From an uncultured Neomegalonema sp. (GTDB taxonomy: Bacteria; Pseudomonadota; Alphaproteobacteria; Rhodobacterales; Rhodobacteraceae), in the NCBI GenBank assembly GCA_937928005.1, contig CALFVD010000044.1:21584-85583 (forward strand): a DNA stretch of 64,000 nt, in the 5' to 3' direction. Under the pieces are notes generated by a model, which saw only the letters and a program-made list of their open reading frames with translations, had not been told where the DNA came from and ran no database searches. Of the stretch, positions 52,693 through 61,627 are shown one piece after another. Positions within the stretch are counted from its first letter, which is position 1, and every line of letters starts with the position of its first letter. The translations under genes and the position numbers were made by a program.

Positions 52693-53979
52693 ATGACGCA
52701 GCCCGATCCTCTCCCCCCCCTCGTCAAAGCCGTCACCGCAACGCGCATCCGAGATATGGTTCTGATGGCAATGGCGGGCGTAAGTGGCGCATGGCTCGCC
52801 CCAATGGGCAGCCCAGCGGGTGGCGCGCTTATGGCAATTTTGGCGGCCTCCGCCCTCCGCCTCGCCATGCCAAAAGGTGCATGGCTCTGGCGTGCCGAAA
52901 GCCTGATCTCAACCCCTACACACAAGCGAGCCACGAACCGTAATGCGGATATTCTCGACCGCCTTCCAATCCCCTACCTCATCCTCGATGCCGAAGCGCG
53001 CGTTGTCTTCTGTTCAGCCGATGCCACCGCGCTCATTGCCCGTGATCCGCTTGGTCAACATATCGCCAGCGTATTCCGCGCTCCCGCCGTTCTCGCCGCC
53101 GTCGATCAAGCCCTTGCGAAAGGAACTGACGAAAGCCTCGACTTTACTGCCCTACGCCCAAAGCAACGCCATTTTCGCGCGTCTGTCCGAGCTGTAAACG
53201 GCATTGAGCAAGGAGAGGCCCGCGTAATTCTCGCCTTGTCCGATATGACTCAGATGCGCCAACTTGATGCCATGCGCATGGATTTCGTCGCCAATGCCAG
53301 CCATGAGCTGCGCACCCCTCTTGCCGCCATCACCGGCATGGTAGAGACGCTACAAGGCCCAGCCCGTGACGACACCGCCAATCGCGACCGTTTTCTAAAA
53401 ATCATTGAACGCGAGGCGGCGCGCATGGCCCGTTTGGTCGATGATCTTCTATCGCTGAGCCGGATCGAGTTGCAGGAAAATATCATCCCGACTGACCTCG
53501 AAGACCTCGCCCCCATTCTTGCAGAGGCGATCAGCGCAACAACCGCCTTGGCAACGGAAACCGGCAACACTGTCACCGTCACTCTCGACACAGCCCCCTT
53601 AATTGTGCGTGGCGACCGAGATGACTTGCTGCGTGTTTTTCACAATCTCATTACTAATGCGATCAAGTATGGTGGCACTGGCAACCCCATCAAAATCACG
53701 CTAACCACTGGCAAACCATCGCATTTTGGCATTGCCATTCGCGACTATGGCATAGGTATTGATCCAACCCTCATCCCTCGCCTAACCGAGCGATTCTTTC
53801 GGGTTAACAAGGGCGAAAGCATCTCACGCGGCGGCACAGGTCTGGGCCTTGCCATCGTCAAGCACATCCTCACCCGCCATCAGGGGTACTTACAGATCGA
53901 AAGCGTGCCGGGACAAGGATCAACCTTCACGGCATGGTTCCCCAAAGCAGAAAATGACGCCTATAGCGATTTGCAATAA
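52693..53979 (+). CDS. phoR: Phosphate regulon sensor histidine kinase
   Basis: The 428 residues carry two N-terminal hydrophobic segments (about 22-60), a PAS-like domain (ILDRLPIPYLILDAEARV), the phospho-accepting H204 in NASHELRTPLAAI, and ATPase boxes NAIKYGG, DYGIGID and GTGLGLAIVKHIL. It phosphorylates PhoB when phosphate is scarce. It is separated from phoB by the pst genes. Its last residues (YSDLQ) and stop codon are encoded by a copy of the 96 bp repeat, so the original C-terminus was altered. Confidence 0.92.
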   Translation: MTQPDPLPPLVKAVTATRIRDMVLMAMAGVSGAWLAPMGSPAGGALMAILAASALRLAMPKGAWLWRAESLISTPTHKRATNRNADILDRLPIPYLILDAEARVVFCSADATALIARDPLGQHIASVFRAPAVLAAVDQALAKGTDESLDFTALRPKQRHFRASVRAVNGIEQGEARVILALSDMTQMRQLDAMRMDFVANASHELRTPLAAITGMVETLQGPARDDTANRDRFLKIIEREAARMARLVDDLLSLSRIELQENIIPTDLEDLAPILAEAISATTALATETGNTVTVTLDTAPLIVRGDRDDLLRVFHNLITNAIKYGGTGNPIKITLTTGKPSHFGIAIRDYGIGIDPTLIPRLTERFFRVNKGESISRGGTGLGLAIVKHILTRHQGYLQIESVPGQGSTFTAWFPKAENDAYSDLQ

Positions 53980-54056
53980 ACCTGAGCCATATCTCACGCC
54001 AAGAGCCGCGCGAAATATGGCGTTTGATGATTCAGCACAACCGTAATTCGCTTTAA
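53961..54056 (+). repeat. 96 bp palindromic repeat, copy 6
   Basis: Full-length copy from CTATAGCGATTTGCAATAAA to AATTCGCTTTAA. The left 19 bp lie inside phoR and provide its stop codon (TAA at 53977-53979). The right end abuts the stop of the convergent hypothetical gene (54059-54061). Confidence 0.9.
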
Positions 54057-54058
54057 TA

Positions 54059-54808
54059 TCAACGTTTCTGGCGTGTTGCTTCATCTGTCATTGGTTGCGA
54101 AACCGCTTCGCTCTGTTTTCGCGCTGACATGCCTACCATCACACGCAGTGTTTTCAACATGTCCGTAAGCTTCTGTATCAGAAGCGCAATCGTCGCTTCC
54201 ATTCTCGATATTTCCTTGCTGACGGCCAGCGCATCCTCTCCCGGTGCATCGGGCAATAGATGACCTTGTGTCTCGGGTCCAGCAATGGGCGCGACGGGTG
54301 GTAATACCTCAGCGCCCTGAACCGGTGCGGCATGTGTTGGCGCTGCTGGAGGCTCAGGCAGGCGCATAAGACTGAATGGATTCGGCAGTATTCCATTGCG
54401 TTGATCAAGCAACATACTGGCAAACATCGACCCTGAAATCGACCGATTGGCATGGCGAGGTTCAGGCAAAGACAGGATCATCGCCCCGTCTTTCACTGCC
54501 GCTTCATCGGCTTGCGCCGCCGTCGCCGTTGTTCCCGAAACCGTAGCGATTTCGTCGCCATACGCCGTGGCCTCAATCGAAACGTCCTCAACGATCATAA
54601 AATCTGCATCATCGGGCATCGCAGTACCCGTAGATGCCATTGACCGTATCGACGACACCGATGCGACACCCGGCCCTGCCAATGGTGGTTGTGAGACAGC
54701 GGGATTCTGCCCATCAGTGCTATTTACGACCATATTCGCAAAATCGTTCTTCGATTTGGCCTCGGACCGTAATTCCCTCGGTAGTGCGCCGATTCCAACC
54801 TCTTTCAT
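54059..54808 (-). CDS. Hypothetical protein with C-terminal helix
   Basis: The 249 residues are low in complexity and Ala/Pro-rich in the middle (PEPPAAPTHAAPVQGAEVLPP). A probable amphipathic or coiled helix lies near the C-terminus (KEISRMEATIALLIQKLTDM). I do not recognise it. ATG at 54808 with AGGGGG upstream is preferred over 54823. It has no operon partner; it is divergent from the pst operon, with 340 bp between. Confidence 0.5.
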   Translation of the reverse strand: MKEVGIGALPRELRSEAKSKNDFANMVVNSTDGQNPAVSQPPLAGPGVASVSSIRSMASTGTAMPDDADFMIVEDVSIEATAYGDEIATVSGTTATAAQADEAAVKDGAMILSLPEPRHANRSISGSMFASMLLDQRNGILPNPFSLMRLPEPPAAPTHAAPVQGAEVLPPVAPIAGPETQGHLLPDAPGEDALAVSKEISRMEATIALLIQKLTDMLKTLRVMVGMSARKQSEAVSQPMTDEATRQKR

Positions 54809-54975
54809 AGCAGCCCCCTGCATTACGTAAGACGCTCATTTTCGCTACAATGTATCAGCTTGACACAAATTGCAATCGTAAGAGGATCAGCCGTAACGGG
54901 CACTGGGAAGCCGACACTAAACCAATTAGAATGCGCACAAGTACCTGTTTATAATAAACTATCATTGTCGCTTAA

Positions 54976-54993
54976 CTGTCATCATTCCGTAAT
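54976..54993 (+). promoter_or_regulatory. Pho box upstream of pstS
   Basis: CTGTCATCATTCCGTAAT has the form of a PhoB site: a perfect CTGTCAT half-site, 4 bp, then CCGTAAT (5 of 7). A weaker TTGTCGC lies 11 bp upstream in the same phase. It sits 156 bp before the pstS start. The rest of the 340 bp gap (54809-55148) shows no other gene. PhoB induction of pst-phoU-phoB is therefore expected. Confidence 0.8.
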
Positions 54994-55148
54994 ATTTCTT
55001 TGGCTGAAAACAGTGAAATTAGATCATCGGGATTGGGAAGGTTCCTAATGGGCGTTATGTTTGGACAATCCAGTTGATGACAAGCGCCTTGTCCCGAAGA
55101 ACACGTACTTCGCGCATTAATGCGCTTATCCTAAGGAGATCTTCTGAG

Positions 55149-56159
55149 ATGAAGACCACTCTCGCCCTCGCCGCCGTAGCCTCGCTGGTTGCTTCCGCAG
55201 CAATGGCACGCGACGAAATCCGCATCGTCGGTTCGTCCACCGTTTTTCCCTTCTCGACGGCGGTTGCCGAACAATTCGGCAAAAAGACAGATTTTGAAAC
55301 ACCGGTTGTCGAGGCCACAGGATCAGGCGGCGGCCTGAAACTTTTCTGCGCGGGTATTGGTGCAGAGCATCCCGATATCGCCAATTCGTCACGCCGCATA
55401 AAGCAGAAGGAATTTGACCTCTGCAAAAGCAATGGGGTCAAAGATATCATCGAAGTCAAACTCGGTTTCGATGGCATTGTTATCGGAAATGCCATTGATT
55501 CCCCCGCCTTCGATCTGAGCCGCAAAGATATCTACAAGGCTTTAGCTGCCGATGTTGCCCAATATGGCCGCATGGCCCCAAATGCCTTCGATAACTGGAT
55601 ACAGGTCAATCCTGCCTTGCCCAGCCAACCCATCGAAATCCTCGGCCCTCCACCAACCTCTGGTACTCGCGATGCCTTTGAAGAGCTTGCTTTGCAAAAG
55701 GGCGCGCGCGCGGCTGGTTTAGACAAGGCCGAAGCTAAAGAAGTCGAAGTGCGTAGCGATGGCGCCTATATCGAATCCGGCGAGAACGATAACCTGATCG
55801 TCTCCAAGCTAGAGGCCGATCCACAAAAACTCGGCATCTTCGGCTTTTCCTTCCTCGATCAGAATGCTGACCGCATCAAGGGTGCAATGATCGAAGGTGT
55901 GGAGCCGACCTTTGAAAACATCGCCTCCGGTGAATACCCCGTATCCCGCGATCTCTGGTTTTACGTTAAAAAAGGCCATATCGGCGTGATCCCTGGCATC
56001 GAGGAATACATGGACGAATTCCTCTCCGAAGATGCCATCGGCGAAGACGGGTATGCGGTCGAAAAGGGTCTTATCCCGCTGGAAGAGGACGAATTGTCCA
56101 AATTCCAATCCGCCGTGGCGAACCAAACGGTGATGACCGGCAGTGAAGATCTGCATTAA
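55149..56159 (+). CDS. pstS: Periplasmic phosphate-binding protein
   Basis: The 336 residues have a signal peptide (MKTTLALAAVASLVASAAMA). The mature start RDEIRIVGSSTVFPFSTAVAE and the middle PPPTSGTRDAFEELAL are phosphate-contact motifs. It delivers phosphate to PstCAB. The AAGGAG at 55134-55139 fixes the start at 55149. It is the first gene of the Pho-box-controlled operon. Confidence 0.95.
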   Translation: MKTTLALAAVASLVASAAMARDEIRIVGSSTVFPFSTAVAEQFGKKTDFETPVVEATGSGGGLKLFCAGIGAEHPDIANSSRRIKQKEFDLCKSNGVKDIIEVKLGFDGIVIGNAIDSPAFDLSRKDIYKALAADVAQYGRMAPNAFDNWIQVNPALPSQPIEILGPPPTSGTRDAFEELALQKGARAAGLDKAEAKEVEVRSDGAYIESGENDNLIVSKLEADPQKLGIFGFSFLDQNADRIKGAMIEGVEPTFENIASGEYPVSRDLWFYVKKGHIGVIPGIEEYMDEFLSEDAIGEDGYAVEKGLIPLEEDELSKFQSAVANQTVMTGSEDLH

Positions 56160-56239
56160 ACCGCAGACATGATATCTTCCCCATCCGATGGCCGCTTGGG
56201 TATCGGATGGTCTGCATTTTCGGGATCGGATAACGATTT

Positions 56240-57601
56240 ATGCTGAACTGGGCCGCCCTCATCATCTTCGCGCTCATGCTTGCGAGTTACATCATGGCTC
56301 GGCAACGGGCAGTGGCGCTGGGTGGCGATACGCCAGCGATCCTACATTCGCGCCCCACCTATCACGGTGCTTATGTTGCGATTTGCACGGCGCTGGCCGG
56401 GTTTGGTGTGCTGCTGATCGGCCTGATCCTCTCTAATATCGCTATAGGAACGGCGCTCGTTTCCAGCGTACCTGACGCCTTGTCACCCATTGAGCGCGAT
56501 CTTGTTATCTCTGACGGCATCGCCATTGCCAATGATACCCTCGCCTCGCGAACCGATGAATTGCGCGAAACCATAGCCGCCCTCTACACGAAGCTGACGA
56601 CCCTTCAGATATGGGGCATCACCATCGCCTCCATTGCCGCCGCTGTATTCGCCATGCTGCGCGGTATCGGGAGTGTTGCCGTCCCTTTCCGTGCCCGCAA
56701 TCGTTTTGAGCATATCGTCGGCCTGATCCTTATGGTCTCGGCGGGGATTGCGATCCTGACCACAATCGGCATCGTCGCTTCCTTGCTTGGCCAGACCATC
56801 GTGTTTTTCTCCGATATCCCGGTATGGAAGTTCCTGTTTGGCACCCATTGGTCGCCCTTATCCGGTGTGCATGAGGGTACGATGGACCCCGATAAAGTCG
56901 GCGCAATCCCACTATTTGCCGGGACGCTGATGATAACCATCATCGCAATGATCGTCGCGGTTCCTATCGGTCTGTTCGCCGCGATCTACCTCTCCGATTT
57001 CGCAAGCGCACGAGCGCGCAGTATCATCAAGCCGATGCTGGAGATTCTCGCGGGCATCCCCACGGTCGTCTACGGCTTCTTCGCCGCCATTACCGTCGCC
57101 CCTTTCCTTCGCGATACGGGCGCGGCCATAGGGCTATCCGTCTCCTCTGAAAGCGCGCTGGCGGCGGGGGTGGTGATGGGAATTATGATCATCCCCTTCA
57201 TCTCATCCTTGTCAGATGACGTCATCAACGCAGTGCCCCAATCCCTACGCGACGGTTCCTACGGCCTCGGCGCGACAAAGGCGGAAACGATCCGCAACGT
57301 CATCCTACCCGCCGCCCTGCCCGGCATTATGTCCGCTGTCCTACTGGGCGTCAGCCGCGCAATCGGCGAGACGATGATTGTCGTCATGGCGGCGGGGCAA
57401 GGTGCAAACCTGACCCATAACCCACTCGAAGCTGTCACCACCGTTACCGTCCAGATCGTCGCCCTCATCACTGGCGACACCGAGGCATCCACCGCTGCTG
57501 GCCCCGCCTTTTCGCTCGGCTTCACATTGTTCTGCATCACGCTGATCTTCAATGTCTGGGCGCTGGCGCTCGTTCGCAAATACCGGGAAGTTTATGACTG
57601 A
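56240..57601 (+). CDS. pstC: Phosphate ABC permease PstC with extended N-terminus
   Basis: The 453 residues are longer than the roughly 320 of E. coli PstC. The permease core from about residue 225 has AIPLFAGTLMITIIAMIVAVPIG and the coupling loop region YGLGATKAETIRNVILPAALPG. The N-terminal 220 residues add several helices (four hydrophobic segments), including one near 50 and one near 125. It overlaps pstA by 8 bp. Confidence 0.93.
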   Translation: MLNWAALIIFALMLASYIMARQRAVALGGDTPAILHSRPTYHGAYVAICTALAGFGVLLIGLILSNIAIGTALVSSVPDALSPIERDLVISDGIAIANDTLASRTDELRETIAALYTKLTTLQIWGITIASIAAAVFAMLRGIGSVAVPFRARNRFEHIVGLILMVSAGIAILTTIGIVASLLGQTIVFFSDIPVWKFLFGTHWSPLSGVHEGTMDPDKVGAIPLFAGTLMITIIAMIVAVPIGLFAAIYLSDFASARARSIIKPMLEILAGIPTVVYGFFAAITVAPFLRDTGAAIGLSVSSESALAAGVVMGIMIIPFISSLSDDVINAVPQSLRDGSYGLGATKAETIRNVILPAALPGIMSAVLLGVSRAIGETMIVVMAAGQGANLTHNPLEAVTTVTVQIVALITGDTEASTAAGPAFSLGFTLFCITLIFNVWALALVRKYREVYD

Positions 57602-59342
57602 TACCGTGCAAACATCCCCCGACGCCTCGTTCCATTCAGGCGACGCGGCCAAGGCCCGCCTGCGAAAGCGCCGCAATGCTGAAACGCGCCTGCGCGCCTA
57701 TGGCATCATCGCCATCACGCTTGCGGCGCTGGCCCTTGTTTCCTTGCTGTACAATATCTTCGCCCGTACCGCGAAGGCGGCGAGCGAGCATTACATCTCG
57801 ATGGAAGCGGATATCGCCCCGGATGAGGACAATTTCCTTAAAGTTGTCAAATCCGCCGCAAAAGAAGCCTTCCCCTACGCCTCAGGTCGCAAGAACCGCC
57901 GCGCCATCTACGGCCTGTTCAGCGACGGGGCCGCCGATGACATGCGCCGCGCCGCCGAAGAAGGCACGCTCCAAACCGGCGATGCCGTGCCGATGCGCTT
58001 TTTGATGTCCGACACAGCCGACCTTTACATGCGCGGCGAATTCGGCAAGCTCCAAACCCAGCCCGGTCCCAACGCGCTCACCATCGAACCCGAAGGTAAA
58101 GGCTTCACCTTACGCACTTCCGGCGATGCCTTTGCCGATGCTTTGGGCCTTGCACGCACCGAACTCGCCAATGAAGCCGCAACATTACGGCGACAGAAAG
58201 CGCGGCAATCGGTCGGCATCGAAACCCTCGAAAAGCGTCTATCCGACCTGACCGGCCCAGAGCGCGACGACACCCTCGCCCAGATCGAAGGATTCAAGGC
58301 AAAACGCGACCAACTCGAAACAAAAGCCAACGCCCTTGATACCCTCATCACCGGTGACCGCGACACGCGCCTAAAACTCTCAAACCGTATGGCCAGCTTC
58401 TTTGTCGCGGCGAACGGTGGCATCCTAAAGCTAACCGAGGTCGCCGCCGATACTGCCCTCGCTACCCCCCTTGTGCCGATGGAAAGCGCGAGCGGCGTAG
58501 GTGGTGGTGACTGGTCTCTACGCATCCTTGAGCGCCCTGAAATCGGACGCCCGGTCAAAGATATGCAGGTCGCCATTCTGGAAACACTCAAGTCAGAAGG
58601 TCGCATTGAAGAAATCGCCAACTGGAGATTCTTCTCCCTGAGCGATTCCACCCAACCCGAAATCGCCGGGATCAAAGGCGCATTGATCGGTAGCATGTGG
58701 ACCATGCTCGTCACCTTCTGTCTCGCCTTTCCCATTGGTGTCATGGCGGCGATATATTTGGAGGAGTTTGCGCCCCGCAACCGCTGGACCGATTTCGTTG
58801 AGGTCAACATCAACAACCTCGCCGCCGTTCCTTCTATCGTCTTCGGATTGCTCGGCCTGGCCGTCTTCATCAACTTCTTCGGCACGCCCCGTTCATCTCC
58901 ACTGGCAGGGGGGCTTGTCCTCGCCCTGATGACCCTACCCACCGTTATCATCGCCGCCCGCGCCTCGATCCGCGCCGTCCCCCCTTCGATCCGCTCGGCT
59001 GCGCTGGGCCTTGGCGCATCTAAGACCCAGACGGTCTTCCATCATGTTCTACCGCTCGCCATGCCCGGCATCTTGACCGGTACGATCATCGGCATGGCAC
59101 AGGCATTGGGCGAGACGGCACCGCTTCTGATGATCGGCATGGTCGCCTTCATCACCGCCGTCCCCGAAGGCATCACCGATAGCGCGACCGTCCTACCCGT
59201 GCAGGTCTTCAATTGGGCCAATGCCTCCGAACGGGCCTTTGACATGCGCACCGCTGCCGCCATCGCCGTATTATTGCTCTTCCTCGTCGTGATGAACGCC
59301 ATCGCCATTATCCTGCGCAAGCAGTTTGAACGCCGCTGGTAA
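57594..59342 (+). CDS. pstA: Phosphate ABC permease PstA with large periplasmic insertion
   Basis: The 582 residues are almost twice the usual length. After one helix ([20 protein letters not shown]), a hydrophilic domain of about 300 residues includes a coiled coil ([20 protein letters not shown] onward). The permease core starts near 360 with [21 protein letters not shown], and [21 protein letters not shown] is the coupling loop. The domain is likely periplasmic between helices 1 and 2. ATG 57594 overlaps the pstC stop. Confidence 0.93.
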   Translation: MTDTVQTSPDASFHSGDAAKARLRKRRNAETRLRAYGIIAITLAALALVSLLYNIFARTAKAASEHYISMEADIAPDEDNFLKVVKSAAKEAFPYASGRKNRRAIYGLFSDGAADDMRRAAEEGTLQTGDAVPMRFLMSDTADLYMRGEFGKLQTQPGPNALTIEPEGKGFTLRTSGDAFADALGLARTELANEAATLRRQKARQSVGIETLEKRLSDLTGPERDDTLAQIEGFKAKRDQLETKANALDTLITGDRDTRLKLSNRMASFFVAANGGILKLTEVAADTALATPLVPMESASGVGGGDWSLRILERPEIGRPVKDMQVAILETLKSEGRIEEIANWRFFSLSDSTQPEIAGIKGALIGSMWTMLVTFCLAFPIGVMAAIYLEEFAPRNRWTDFVEVNINNLAAVPSIVFGLLGLAVFINFFGTPRSSPLAGGLVLALMTLPTVIIAARASIRAVPPSIRSAALGLGASKTQTVFHHVLPLAMPGILTGTIIGMAQALGETAPLLMIGMVAFITAVPEGITDSATVLPVQVFNWANASERAFDMRTAAAIAVLLLFLVVMNAIAIILRKQFERRW

Positions 59343-59353
59343 AGGACAAGACC

Positions 59354-60145
59354 ATGAATGCCCCCGCTTCCGCCCTCAATACCGACGACGCGATCAAGTT
59401 CCGCTGCGAGAACGTGAATGTCTGGTACGGCCCGACCCACGCCATCAAGAACAACGATATCGCCATCCACGACAACTCCGTCACGGCTTTCATCGGCCCG
59501 TCGGGTTGCGGGAAGTCAACCTTCCTGCGCTGCCTTAACCGCATGAACGATACCATCGATATCTGCCGCGTTACCGGCACATTGCTGCTCGACGGACAGG
59601 ATATCTACTCCAAGGATATCGATCCGGTTCAGCTACGCGCGCGCGTTGGGATGGTGTTTCAGAAGCCAAACCCCTTCCCCAAATCCATCTATGACAATGT
59701 CGGCTATGGCCCCCGCATCCACGGCCTCGCCCGCAACAAAGTCGAACTTGATGAAATCGTCGAAGATAGTCTGCGCGCCGCTGGCCTGTGGGATGAGGTC
59801 AAAGACCGCCTTGCCGCCCCCGGAACCGGCCTGTCGGGTGGTCAGCAACAGCGCCTATGCATCGCCCGCGCCATCGCCACACGGCCCGAAGTCCTGCTGA
59901 TGGATGAACCATGCTCGGCCCTCGACCCCATCGCAACCGAGACGGTGGAGGAACTGATCTCCACGTTGGGCGAACGGTTCTGCGTCGTCATCGTCACCCA
60001 TTCAATGCAACAGGCCAACCGTATCTCCCAACGCACTGCCTTCTTCCATCTCGGCGATTTGGTGGAATACGATACAACCGACGCGATCTTCTCGACCCCA
60101 AAAGACGAACGCACAATCGGCTATGTCAGCGGACGTTTTGGGTAA
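59354..60145 (+). CDS. pstB: Phosphate ABC ATPase
   Basis: The 263 residues have Walker [24 protein letters not shown] (PstB-specific), signature LSGGQQQR, Walker [13 protein letters not shown] and switch His in THSMQQA. It powers phosphate uptake with PstC and PstA. It begins 11 bp after pstA. Confidence 0.97.
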   Translation: MNAPASALNTDDAIKFRCENVNVWYGPTHAIKNNDIAIHDNSVTAFIGPSGCGKSTFLRCLNRMNDTIDICRVTGTLLLDGQDIYSKDIDPVQLRARVGMVFQKPNPFPKSIYDNVGYGPRIHGLARNKVELDEIVEDSLRAAGLWDEVKDRLAAPGTGLSGGQQQRLCIARAIATRPEVLLMDEPCSALDPIATETVEELISTLGERFCVVIVTHSMQQANRISQRTAFFHLGDLVEYDTTDAIFSTPKDERTIGYVSGRFG

Positions 60146-60163
60146 AAGCAGAAGGACAGCACA

Positions 60164-60853
60164 ATGACTTTCCAAAAAGAAATGAACGCCCTCGACGCGG
60201 CAATCTCGCAATTTGGCGGTGCCGCTGAGGATCAACTTGCCAAGGCGCTCGACGCCCTCACCCGCCGTGATGCCGTACTTGCAAAGGACGTCGTCGCTGG
60301 TGATCGTGCCTTAGACGAGATGGAAGCACAAATCGGTCGCGATACCGCCACCATGTTCGCACGTCGCCAACTCATGGCGGGCGACCTACGTACCGTTCTC
60401 GCCATCATCAAGATTGCTTCTACCATCGAACGGGTTGGCGATCTCGCCAAGAACACCGCACGCCGCTCCATCATTCTCAGCGAAAGCCCACCGCTGCGCA
60501 CAGTCTCCGCCGTAGCGCGGCTAGGGCGCGAAACGATGGTGCAATTCTCAGATTGCCTCGACGCCTTTGCTCAGCGTGAGCCGGAAATGGCCTTGACCGT
60601 CTGGTGCAAAGACGAGGAACTCGACAATCTCTATAACGGCCTACAGCGCGAGATCGTCCATGAGATGTCGGAGAACCCAGCGGCAGTAGCGGAAAACACC
60701 CAACTCCTCTTCATCGCCAAAAACATGGAACGCATCGGCGACCATGCAACCTTCGTCGCCGAAATGGCGCATTACATCGTAACCGGAGAGCAAATCGGCG
60801 AAAAGCGCCCCAAAGGTCTACCAGATGGCTCACCGCAAACGATGCAAAGCTGA
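60164..60853 (+). CDS. phoU: Phosphate transport regulator PhoU
   Basis: The 229 residues form two repeats of a three-helix bundle with metal-binding motifs (DLRTVLAIIKIASTIERVGDLAKN and LLFIAKNMERIGDHATFVAE, quoted in part). It links transporter activity to PhoR inhibition. It lies between pstB and phoB, with gaps of 18 and 3 bp. Confidence 0.95.
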   Translation: MTFQKEMNALDAAISQFGGAAEDQLAKALDALTRRDAVLAKDVVAGDRALDEMEAQIGRDTATMFARRQLMAGDLRTVLAIIKIASTIERVGDLAKNTARRSIILSESPPLRTVSAVARLGRETMVQFSDCLDAFAQREPEMALTVWCKDEELDNLYNGLQREIVHEMSENPAAVAENTQLLFIAKNMERIGDHATFVAEMAHYIVTGEQIGEKRPKGLPDGSPQTMQS

Positions 60854-60856
60854 CCG

Positions 60857-61543
60857 ATGGCCACGCGCATACTCGTTGTCGAAGACGAGGACGCTCTCTG
60901 TACGCTGCTCGAATACAATCTCGAAGCATCGGGCTTTACCCCAACCATCGTCAGAGACGGCGACGAGGCGTTATTACGATTGCGTGAAGACGAATACGAC
61001 CTCGCCATCCTTGACTGGATGCTACCCGGCACATCCGGCATAGAAATCTGTCGCCAACTTCGCGCCCGCGCAGAAACCCGCGCCCTGCCCGTCATCATGC
61101 TCACCGCACGGGGCGAGGAAACAGACCGCATCCGAGGTCTCGATATCGGCGCGGATGATTACGTGACGAAGCCGTTTTCCGTCTCTGAACTCATGGCGCG
61201 TATTCGCGCAATTCTTAGGCGGCATGGTGGCGAGCAAGACGGCTTGCGCGTAGGCGATATCTCGCTGGATCAGAACACCCACCGCGTCCACCGCGCCAAA
61301 CGCGAAATCCACCTTGGCCCAACCGAGTTTCGCCTGCTGCAAACGCTCATGCGCCGTCCGGGCCGGGTCTATAGCCGTGAGCAGCTACTCGATATGGTTT
61401 GGGGCCGCGATGTCTATGTCGAGGCGCGCACGGTCGATGTGCATATCGGGCGATTGCGCAAAGCCCTGAACCGCCCCGGAGAAACCGATCCCCTGCGTAC
61501 GGTGCGTGCGACTGGGTACTCCTTTGATGAAACCTATCAGTGA
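60857..61543 (+). CDS. phoB: Phosphate regulon response regulator
   Basis: The 228 residues carry a receiver domain with D53 in AILDWMLPG and K in DYVTKPFS, and an OmpR-type winged helix (REQLLDMVWGRDVYVEARTVDVHIGRLRKAL, read in parts). It binds Pho boxes such as the one at 54976. It is the last gene of the pst operon. Confidence 0.95.
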   Translation: MATRILVVEDEDALCTLLEYNLEASGFTPTIVRDGDEALLRLREDEYDLAILDWMLPGTSGIEICRQLRARAETRALPVIMLTARGEETDRIRGLDIGADDYVTKPFSVSELMARIRAILRRHGGEQDGLRVGDISLDQNTHRVHRAKREIHLGPTEFRLLQTLMRRPGRVYSREQLLDMVWGRDVYVEARTVDVHIGRLRKALNRPGETDPLRTVRATGYSFDETYQ

Positions 61544-61627
61544 CGAGTGTTCACGATCACGATAGTAGCGATTTTTCAGCCTCTCAGTACGCTAGAAAGG
61601 TGCGCAGCATCATCAGGAGTAACAATC

